Part shown: piece after piece, positions 27,401 through 29,014 of the stretch
Position numbering within the stretch: position 1 is the first letter of the stretch
Layout of the letters: every line of letters starts with the position of its first letter
DNA from: a virus
Length of the DNA: 29,014 bases
IMG/VR virus record: IMGVR_UViG_3300002350_000002
Location: 78,717 to 107,730 of that record
Strand: one strand, 5' to 3'
The notes under the pieces: model-generated
Databases searched by the model: none
Seen by the model: only the letters and a program-made list of their open reading frames with translations
What the model was told of the DNA's origin: nothing
Program-made: the position numbers and the translations under genes

Positions 27401-27443
27401 TATTTAATGCTACACTCAACTGTGCCGTTAAATTAAAAGCCAT
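12489..27443 (-). CDS. Giant modular tape measure protein (4,984 residues)
   Basis: Tail tape measure protein: it sets tail length, is packed inside the tail tube and is released at infection. Residues 1-440 carry the family hallmarks (a hydrophobic FVAFTLTAGAIITFTSSL near 73-90, then a PhageMin_Tail-like helical region with EFDREMVRLTQVSTDSVGQV and FGISAKDLGNALGAINAVA). Beyond that the protein is modular. Seven D-x-V-P-A-x-L-x-P-G-E-(Y/F)-V-V cassettes punctuate a nuclease-like domain (about 560-740), a long coiled coil (about 815-1090), a glycine-zipper hydrophobic stretch (about 1191-1272), more coiled coil (to about 2200), an unknown globular part (about 2384-2567), a zincin-like part (about 2620-2830), hydrophobic segments (about 2914-3004, 3815-3848 and 3915-3958), an Ala/Pro/Lys-rich hinge (about 3524-3698), a charged region (to about 4450) and an unknown C-terminal globular part (about 4520-4780). 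It starts at ATG 27443 behind GGGGTG. It is among the longer tape measures known to the author. Confidence 0.92.
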   Translation of the reverse strand: MAFNLTAQLSVALNTASLKNAANTINSQLKDVGAVSLGIPKNDADNLRYIKVQAAEASTAMEQFGRQSGLAAKRFVAFTLTAGAIITFTSSLKQALTAAVEFDREMVRLTQVSTDSVGQVGAVGNEVSRLSKNYGVSSKDLLTTAVTLKQANLSLADTKVALEALAQAALAPSFDNLRDTTEGAIAVMNQFGISAKDLGNALGAINAVAAEFAVEAQDLIEGVRKAGGAFKSAGGDLNEFLALFTSIRQTTRESAESIGTGLRTIFTRVQRNETVEALKDIGVQLRYTADEARAAGDLGLANQFVGPYEAVKRLSGALNELRSTDPRFSAIIEELGGYRQISKVIPLIQEFGVAQKALGIAQIGGASLALNAAQAQEAFGVKIQKVKEEFADFIRNLTNTSSFRSLIDLLLGAASAGIALADSLKGILPVITAIAAVKTVQSLTSFTKGFASTAFAPAPASQPSTFSPFLPTGGRKASGGIIKMAKGGIVPGVGRGDKVPALLEPGELVIPRNRFDMGGKVLDVIKETGKTSLNDLYDPELDAYKFIGQIKRNKLGKYDKYRKDSERMLNAGKNVYENEMANPKSTPQKAVEKANSAVTKAFGRKVVGGRDNFLGQLGENYFKVKIGEGSQSQYNQIAGALGEADTAKKLRRNPQTSNYVKLPNQQGMDFIGDDKLIETKVTKNQVPDIEIIAKALLYEGKLANINPKSSYKNQRDDSINLSNLSVYESFEKKLALGGLVPGVGNTDSVPLDLPIGSYVIKKSSVNSIGASNLSRLGRASGGVIPSLVMPGEYIYTPDETKKIGVPNLDHMNTTGRKKFARGGYGSLTKEEIKIAKQVEGQLRIPTNKAEKRQNRQEAIAVAEDVTNTTKQVKALEPIYKQQANKVAQGQKNEENINAARAEILKTMEERKGILKDVKAKEQEERDIQARHISNAKAKEQEIRGLETQKRGVAVGSREEKAIDKKIQAATRVKTNYENLAANKQASIDAAASTTAEAQKNVGQSVNNLKQVNQSAARNKAFVDQAQKDLEKTGSEINALKNKYKDNPDGNITKDGKVITSTYGDAYKKEIRKELSNYKKLYGEEATGGTRKEIRENTAQRLKAGYFNQIKSFSEAKGLEFDEKFANKQAQQMARETVAGRRKFEVSSKGEFYDPVLANRLKTQGYTETGQKKILRKVTDFGKGLVSKEGLQNSSFAVSSGIGLIASAVGPQAEDYKKAVAGGAEGESIVKAGAGISGGLTGAATGLAIGSFAGPFGMAVGALIGGFTGIVSGLTDAKKQISSIKLEEAGNKLKNAFEVAAASFGKISQENLNEITTLQSKIDDEISTKSAASTTFFSRKSYASQEATNTAVERRNQYAAQAGGINALLSKQLQEDIKSSPVVRDEQGKRKPYEIEGFFKDSANISQIARLAIGLDQPISKIKKQLETFAKDFEKQQNAAKSQAQAIEGAQKLSIAFSLIADASTNAANTLNNLTPAFQTITDSLSSNFSVSQKQKISNEIQLPSIDPTGFKTNLKNITGGLGSSGENLQSSGTVLAEMSSILPNILANIRPNDMGGGKDPQSALRSALTQQLKGVGGLDETQIQSYVNSVVGKMGEDFTKMLSESGGDYNELAKKLMSNVSDPFLNAFKTITVNLEKAADTYVAGINKLVQATLTTVQEFDKLSKIQQQTRNIRTNIAIEDEVKRQKKARPFSDVNENVIGLNMTNVADQTQAFREQQARLAGVNVNGQQLTPDEIQAKIEQNRARTEQAQTKQNNSKLTATEGRGDYVEATNELGRLKVEASLLNQAMKNLADSTEEISAIEQRVGKIRQEIAKEEQDNARKQSETENKGEKLLTSSPEQLQRLQAGSQLANVAKSIGGNLLRFNVEQRKAIFEYLDFSGDEGKKLKSQFLQASGFVSKPETAMQDKFGPQLAQLNQQLLAVMAVREQAQINIIKDQQTLQGEFFTKLSAQNEVFFTRLGQQLLMPQVAQQQQIQLESNAKLVDMKASEKSVALFNPLDALAIQNKEVGGGQAYYNNKIRPKTKDITSFLLAEEERKKIAELQPGVGKDSTAIAINALAGGNLAAKLPSALAQNKAVQTANIDLGKLSEEIQAANKGGTDSTQLASIITAAIGKRLATLRAEQEQVQGNLAGSLGLKITTDQKGNRDIAKDQDPTKGGVGGFVTDLIKNNVTGAAFTQATEDVKRLGNVIGTQFTAQMGILEAQTTAATTQIAALNIQIAALGKPKPPVPNAQNVNAIAPPQVANPPVAQNNLVRPQGIPFAPARLSTGGMVTHSSAIVGADPKVFKPIGPDTIPAMLNDGEYVVNAKATSENLPLLQALNGGGTVKPTKAMNDGGAVKYLAGGAFVGGPAGAGVAVNAVELKRIIDDERQRRVDLAILQKFGNLRGSWRRNALNNSLRIQAGDSNLTNIPYQGGQFIASAIVSPAFDEPWTPIKDITTAGLKTNNLNPQQKEALNKKAIFGMPLNIKPVHYQWITGITDKYIRGDLTQQQKNTNINANQSVFDVTAKDAQGNSKEYYRRRAKLDPFFQGLLVYGAPVQFGENKKFSDTFGFDLADENFPVLGFSKGGQAGRKTPAMVQSGEFIVGADKAKKNKGLLDHMNGGGKVSYLSLGGMSEADEFMRNSSKPGVQNILQTFRNNDSGPGNLKIKRMDPLNTTGVATRGTEYLLERARHYLGERIANQFSRILSKPAEDVGPDRRVMKKMQMFQDILPTLEKNPEQLESTRGFYNIKRDTAVTLIRGEAGPVQPQSSRKTTRHEFGGHALTYAAEKPGAKLKNSIFGSLGLDTLENLFKPTRTVAETHARIVEEKSPAASLKRMISFLSNQKAANAYGANPILGKDALGFHAQALKDLQGNKGQIPIDGLLSGAGKGKEAELFKEFLTRAGKKTSSISEVAGKSYINAKAFVGAGLLNPKKSIGAGLVAAASLFGSTGKSYGQEAIKAKDSDSIVIPGYESTEEQIKADNDLKAIQANEKFWENAIMAGYIASPFAAVGTVALASRYRTNQKIAGLFPDDVDAQKKYRKGSAADRMIMIKNLKYTEEGKSLVKTYESFIKDTTNKGIVTRNVPFAGFFGRLGKGIGKFGVNTVKGIGNIVGDFNSGELQSNIIKSIGIGKSDEIPMNKAGGVDWGKNIPTNQIEASIKSPDTTPQMRAVLQKILDERAGKPTSEVSTNPVVSETSNNPIKVEKVINDLSNFERNKNVSMKQIKDLNLSDLKKIYENKNLPKKYREQAQTERFNRIVNDKTNNNIAANKQDFVNEFKKLSPLDQNRFVTMYEADQLTAPLDSEIPKPKTNEAKPVVIEKPIKNSTNNNIYEFLKSKKVPENIIKATLKKTSRFLESPIAQPITKKIALDIANDIKTRMVTASQKSTEGKPNELQLSKEKYKADANKFLQNELDARYGERKLISKNGLKPLKLTRETPIPGNVIAEIQSRNPYLLANQIYNARENAATANFRTEGLSVEQIQAKKIEYAKRAAIFRNIKSAEQQRAISLAQAREVIRLENIALQEVEGFKRAEGARKRIENANKEIERQNAAKNKNVIGIKPDGEVKAGKVQVKVEKKVRDVFNIKPDEVKAEKNLGIPKEIPKEIYGLKPDPVKTDITNKTEPSKVPPKVDVTTGNKPNLNDAGKGTVVPTTTEGRTGVQPSKVPPSELVGPLPPTPEQIAAEAAAKAETAKATEAAKAEPAAKNNAPVEAPKTVRQILEKNGVTPSEMAQVQNQFPDIAKGRKINEIMKAVQRVREKNKASFVETNNQLIRANNNSKTIIGNSSKFNMIDGGKTIQKYGTYAQIALPLVKTSIVDYMNGVDPSEIKKKLGAEALTSAALIPLFEGLTRIPKVAPFAGPLGLAFLPQTATDLEKIGTALTTNKNQGQIKSVVENYGTVFPEIANLYDKKKYESSSLILGESDADTTLAGQGASYLGTIAAGALAGSAIPIPGGTLLGGAAGFLIASYKFLRDTYARNLKLRKNDEAKTLRKYLQPRFDARGMGSDNAAFFDDKDDTLYTKLLKENPSLFFNNFSDEIESYGIVTDRRYGDLKNQRYLNENPYTSIEDAILFEKLKDDKGKGERGMPESFISEITPLQKSGASEGQLNKIREKYESKNAATDFILKKLGKGDVEKINDYDKSAIFGRLFKQDKNILNIEELGPKILFDDQNEQKIVEIAKSLGVKMPDDQEYSIKDLNTNYDVFRKNLKLEQLAQNIKTTANLENLEGQTILSASEKLKKQKGGLYVLPIQRRRLDDYINQTYKEVSNLMEPTYTVDGLEGAEPRKIDTDKEKRKNLQKNIENELFNGSYEEDATKTDLLNYVKLMKNINQKKYYKDRNYGVEEIKYAGLLPQYQNIEIEKRQKENALILEQFSKDFGKKLTAIVPFFNNNLFNTKFDALQYSSNDGNVQTKEDFFKYDKDKIKKDLNIPEKEEVVSKNIYDYFEKNKSIKYNWIGAKENNLDQPIAMASGGIVPSSAPNPDPSFFVAKGSDTVPAILSPGEYVVNARATAANLPLLQNLNSGGAVKYLYRGGDLQAINPYYARLSGQSPGRGYINSRGRQRTDFDIGAQGYLASKNFNPRSNANTLNNLANYAADRSGFLNKPGYGRYTYNSFYGPKHSKEFGGDGYGSTSFSGRNAIPDYLGGLNALSDSRYGSPKMAGVTKFALEDWAFEDILNNREISRGPIGGYQMSDVGSRYISGLIGGPPADKVSLKDYMNELGFSKAGNQTFQGVSANKALAMGSLADTPGSNVGIAQQAISSIQTKGLGNLSVNNTDVAAATALDTIKNARMSHYNQPRRFFANGGSTTDTQPAMLTPGEFVVSKPAVDRVGTAFLDRVNNYAKGGKVGYYQNGTGSSNSGSGPILGVDFKILQSASENLQGVAGLVSSAVIQLGTSFGQAAGTITSSMSLIDKVGSLMNSSSSAMYSSSLAFERAVNNLASALDRVPKTINLAIAPLSLNVSFNTPSVLAAIQQSLSGITTNVAGMIRSAIEDNNNDQMRA
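12940..13105 (-). repeat. Tape measure PGE cassette 7
   Basis: Encodes FANGGSTTDTQPAMLTPGEF, then VVSKPAVDRVGTAFLDRVN and AKGG, at about residues 4779-4834. It is followed only by the final helical tail of about 150 residues. Confidence 0.75.
13895..14090 (-). repeat. Tape measure PGE cassette 6
   Basis: Encodes ASGGIVPSSAPNPDP, then GSDTVPAILSPGEYVVNARA and LPLLQNLNSGG, at about residues 4451-4516. It is the best-preserved copy and precedes the C-terminal globular part. Confidence 0.75.
18999..19226 (-). other. HEXXGH zinc-peptidase-like motif inside the tape measure
   Basis: Residues about 2740-2815. A beta-like stretch (DTAVTLIRGEA, just upstream) is followed by TTRHEFGGHALTYAAE, with H2758, E2759 and H2763. 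This fits HExxGH, the one-residue-longer variant of HExxH known from the dipeptidyl-peptidase III (M49) family. E2801 in VAETHARIVEE, 38 residues on, is a candidate third ligand. The context (edge strand, Thr-Thr, HE..GHAL helix) resembles zincins. A plain HExxH is absent, so a catalytically dead or coincidental motif remains possible. Confidence 0.4.
19610..19755 (-). repeat. Tape measure PGE cassette 5
   Basis: Encodes SKGGQAGRKTPAMVQSGEFI followed by VGADKAKKNKGLLDHMNGGG at about residues 2563-2611. It directly precedes the zincin-like part. The LLDHMN ending recalls cassette 3 (NLDHMN). Confidence 0.7.
20455..20645 (-). repeat. Tape measure PGE cassette 4
   Basis: Encodes STGGMV, then GPDTIPAMLNDGEYVVNAKA and LPLLQALNGGG, at about residues 2266-2330. 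It ends the coiled-coil region and is closest in wording to cassette 6 (both have EYVVNA(K/R)AT...NLPLLQ-x-LN-x-GG). Confidence 0.75.
24970..25110 (-). repeat. Tape measure PGE cassette 3
   Basis: Encodes ASGGVIPSLVMPGEYIYTPD, then IGVPNLDHMN and ARGG, at about residues 778-825. It precedes the first long coiled coil. The D-x-V-P portion is shortened relative to the other copies. Confidence 0.65.
25150..25240 (-). repeat. Tape measure PGE cassette 2 (diverged)
   Basis: Encodes LGGLVPGVGNTDSVPLDLPI followed by GSYVIKKSSV at about residues 736-765. The P-G-E is replaced by I-G-S, but the GG-x-V-P-G-x-G-x-x-D-x-V-P part is intact. Confidence 0.65.
25224..25766 (-). other. PD-(D/E)XK nuclease-like domain inside the tape measure
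   Basis: Residues about 560-740. A helix with E619 (GQLGENYFKVKIG) precedes a strand with D669 (QGMDFIG) and then LIETKV with E678 and K680, followed by a helix (IEIIAKALLYEG). The E...D-x(8)-E-x-K arrangement matches the active-site layout of the PD-(D/E)XK superfamily (restriction-endonuclease-like fold). The region is soluble-looking and unlike the coiled coils around it, and is bounded by cassettes 1 and 2. Activity is not proven: such motifs occur by chance, and the domain could be a structural relic. Confidence 0.5.
25899..25994 (-). repeat. Tape measure PGE cassette 1
   Basis: Encodes GGIVPGVGRGDKVPALLEPG followed by ELVIP at about residues 484-515. It ends the N-terminal tape-measure core and precedes the nuclease-like domain. 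Boundaries are approximate. Confidence 0.75.
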
Positions 27444-27447
27444 TTTT

Positions 27448-27678
27448 TCACCCCAATAAAAAAGGGCAGGGAATAAGCGTAAATGTACGATTACTCACTA
27501 CCCATCTTTGAAGATACTGTCCGTTATTACTTACTTTCGATATCTTTCTTTTCAACAGGTTCAACCGCTTGAACCTTTTCAGCTTTTTCAGCCAAGGGCT
27601 TGCCTTCATCATCCAAGAATGGAGTAAATTCAACAATATACTCCCCTTTTTCATCAACCAGATTGCCATGAATATCAA
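27448..27678 (-). other. Possible +1-frame extension of the chaperone-position gene
   Basis: In the +1 frame relative to the 287-residue gene the reading is open from just after a TAA at 27681-27679 to TGA at 27450-27448, which is four bases before the tape measure ATG. A single +1 (or -2) shift in this 151-base overlap would add a new C terminus ending QRWVVSNRTFTLIPCPFLLG. A candidate slip site is GAA AAA GGG GAG (A5G4 run at 27651-27643). Frameshifted tail assembly chaperone genes sit in exactly this place in many long-tailed phages. The overlap part is Lys/Leu-rich and could be only a shadow frame. Confidence 0.3.
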
Positions 27679-28390
27679 TTAGTTCATCTTTTTCATTGAT
27701 ATATCTGCCATCTTTGTTGACTAATCTTCCTTCGGAATCAACCCTGTGGCCACTTTTATTAACAAAATTCAAGTCTTGATCTACAAACTTGTACTTCTTA
27801 AGAAATTCATTCTCTGGAAGCTTTTTTTCGTAGTCTGGATCAAGGTTATACAGCATCAACGCTAGGTTACTTGCTGCTGGATTAGTTACTGGGTCATCAT
27901 CCCTATTTAGATAGTCTTCATAACTAGCATAATAAGTTTTACCCGTATCTGAATACACCGTACAAGCACTAACCCAGTAATTGAATTGTGCATTATCTGC
28001 TTGACCTTCAGCAGTATTTGAATCTAACGAAGAACGCTCAGATGTAAGCGACCTAAGTTCAGCCCTGTCTTTCTTCATTTGAAGGGCTAAGTCCTTTGCC
28101 TCAGACAGTTTAATACCGCCAGACTTGATCTTTCTTTCATTAGAATTAATTTTTTCAATTAATTTTTTATACTGAGCTTCCTTATTGTCATCCCACAAGT
28201 TCTGCTCTCGCATCACATTGTTTACTTTAGCACGAAGGATAGCACCTGATTCGACTGCATCCCGAAATGCCTTATTGTATGTCTTTTGCCCTTCTTGTCG
28301 TTGTTTGACATTAGGGCGAATTACGCACAATTCCATCTCTTTGCTATCAAGAGTTACCTTAAAAACCTTCTTGTTATCGTTGACACTCAT
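27527..28390 (-). CDS. Putative tail assembly chaperone-position protein
   Basis: A 287-residue charged, soluble protein immediately upstream of the tape measure, where tail assembly chaperones are encoded. Residues 1-25 look beta (FKVTLDSKEMELCVIRPNV). Residues about 28-140 are strongly helical (LWDDNKEAQYKKLIEKINSN, then KDLALQMKKDRAELRSLTSE), perhaps a coiled coil. A compact middle follows (NYWVSACTVYSDTGKTYYAS). Residues about 205-260 hold a seven-residue tandem repeat, and the C terminus is Lys/Glu-rich. Similar proteins are recalled from environmental phages, without known function. It starts at ATG 28390 behind a perfect AGGAGG, overlapping the previous gene by 17 bases. The chaperone role is inferred from position and the possible frameshift, not from sequence identity. 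Confidence 0.65.
   Translation of the reverse strand: MSVNDNKKVFKVTLDSKEMELCVIRPNVKQRQEGQKTYNKAFRDAVESGAILRAKVNNVMREQNLWDDNKEAQYKKLIEKINSNERKIKSGGIKLSEAKDLALQMKKDRAELRSLTSERSSLDSNTAEGQADNAQFNYWVSACTVYSDTGKTYYASYEDYLNRDDDPVTNPAASNLALMLYNLDPDYEKKLPENEFLKKYKFVDQDLNFVNKSGHRVDSEGRLVNKDGRYINEKDELIDIHGNLVDEKGEYIVEFTPFLDDEGKPLAEKAEKVQAVEPVEKKDIESK
27611..27770 (-). repeat. Seven-residue tandem repeat in the chaperone-position protein
   Basis: Units HRVDSEG, RLVNKDG, RYINEKD, ELIDIHG and NLVDEKG follow each other without gaps, flanked by half-matching ends (FVNKSG and FLDDEGKPL). The core is (V/I)-(D/N)-x-x-G/D. A beta-hairpin ladder is likely. Acidic Asp/Asn-Gly spacing could bind cations, which is untested. 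Confidence 0.75.
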
Positions 28391-28757
28391 CTTTGTCCTC
28401 CTTTGTTTTTAGAAAAGTCTGGTGTCTATTCCAAGAAATCGCATACTGGCCCATCTCATTTTCTACTGCTCTTATTTGATGATTACCGTTGTTGAGTACT
28501 GCCGTTCTACATTCTTCCCATAATTGCTTCCATTCTAACTGTTCATCTGTCAGTTCACTTTCTGGCAAGCGATGCCCCCAAAGCTCTCCAAAATTTTGCT
28601 CAAAAGAAGATAACGCACCAATAAAGGCAGTCCTAACTTTTGTGCTAGTAATTTTAAAAAGCCTAGCTCTTGAATCTGATTGATATTTTTTTTTACCCTT
28701 TTCATTTTCCTCCTGACTTAATCTTAACGCATCCTGCATTTGTTTTTCAACATCCAT
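28374..28757 (-). CDS. Conserved-type late protein of unknown function
   Basis: A 127-residue, largely helical, soluble protein (MDVEKQMQDALRLSQEENEK at the start; TKVRTAFIGALSSFEQNFGE and LWEECRTAVLNNGNHQIRAV inside). There is no membrane segment or catalytic motif. It has a strong ribosome binding site (minus strand AAGGAGATAAAAATGG). It overlaps the 287-residue gene by 17 bases, so the two are probably translated together. Next to the tape measure and tail-assembly genes it may be a tail assembly factor or tail-completion component; that is inference from context. The sequence pattern feels familiar from environmental phage tail operons, but no family can be named. Confidence 0.75.
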   Translation of the reverse strand: MDVEKQMQDALRLSQEENEKGKKKYQSDSRARLFKITSTKVRTAFIGALSSFEQNFGELWGHRLPESELTDEQLEWKQLWEECRTAVLNNGNHQIRAVENEMGQYAISWNRHQTFLKTKEDKDECQR

Positions 28758-28759
28758 TT

Positions 28760-29014
28760 TTATCTCCTTAATTTATTAGATTGCATCTGTAAATCAAGTT
28801 TTGTATCTGGCATGTCTACTTCGTTTAAAAAACCCTTTTCTTGAATCATTTTCAATCTTTGTCTTTTTATATTTTTTGCATTATCATCATTCAATGAATC
28901 AATTCTTTCTCGATCACTTTTTGATTGCCCTATAACAAAAACTTCTCCGCTATTCTTAATCTTATCATTAGATATCAGGTCTTCTACTTGTAATTTTGTT
29001 TGATTTTTCTGTCT
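28760..29014 (-). CDS. C-terminal part of an unidentified late protein (partial)
   Basis: An open minus-strand frame enters at the right edge and ends with TAA at 28762-28760, two bases before the next ATG. The visible 84 residues are hydrophilic and helical, with an Arg/Lys-rich end (DRERIDSLNDDNAKNIKRQR; LQMQSNKLRR). The TTAAGGAGATAA end also supplies the ribosome binding site of the next gene, which implies coupling. Upstream late genes (tail tube, head completion) are expected beyond the window, but this fragment cannot be assigned. Confidence 0.7.
   Translation of the reverse strand, partial: RQKNQTKLQVEDLISNDKIKNSGEVFVIGQSKSDRERIDSLNDDNAKNIKRQRLKMIQEKGFLNEVDMPDTKLDLQMQSNKLRR

Overview
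The window looks like part of the late structural region of a tailed bacteriophage (Caudoviricetes), most likely from an environmental or metagenomic source. It is AT-rich, genes are packed almost end to end, stops overlap or nearly touch starts, and most starts follow AGGAG-type ribosome binding sites. TAA, TAG and TGA all end genes, so the standard bacterial code fits. No host can be named from the sequence, and no integrase, tRNA, CRISPR array or insertion sequence was seen.

Left edge (1-1280, plus strand): the tail of an unidentified gene, a probable single-strand-annealing or ssDNA-binding recombination protein (60-752), a zinc-ribbon-like protein coupled to it by TAATG (752-1126), and a possible 55-residue protein (1113-1280). 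This is the end of a replication/recombination module. It converges tail to tail with everything to its right, and the two convoys overlap by 44 bases.

Rest of the window (1237-29014, minus strand, read right to left) is a tail operon: the end of an unknown gene (28760-29014), a small conserved-looking late protein (28374-28757), a putative tail assembly chaperone-position protein with a short C-terminal repeat and a possible +1 frameshift extension (27527-28390; extension to 27448), an enormous 4,984-residue tape measure protein (12489-27443), a LamG-like/Ig-like protein with about 23 short 'LFIxG' repeats (10508-12487), two tandem paralogous tail proteins (9223-10506 and 7972-9219), a baseplate-hub-like protein ending in Cys-rich modules on Thr/Pro linkers (3146-7945), a second Cys-rich protein (1873-3144) and a small virion-like protein (1237-1848). 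The order chaperone, tape measure, distal tail/baseplate, receptor-binding proteins is the usual one for long-tailed phages.

The most unusual object is the tape measure. It has the standard N-terminal PhageMin_Tail-type region, but beyond it a cassette of the form GG-(I/V)-V-P ... D-x-V-P-A-x-L-x-P-G-E-(Y/F)-V-V recurs seven times and separates what look like inserted modules. These include a PD-(D/E)XK nuclease-like domain (E619, D669, E678, K680), a HEXXGH zinc-peptidase-like motif (H2758, E2759, H2763, possible third ligand E2801), glycine-zipper membrane-like segments, long coiled coils and an Ala/Pro/Lys-rich hinge. The reading offered here, as inference, is that this protein is both tail ruler and a carrier of enzyme modules delivered at infection.
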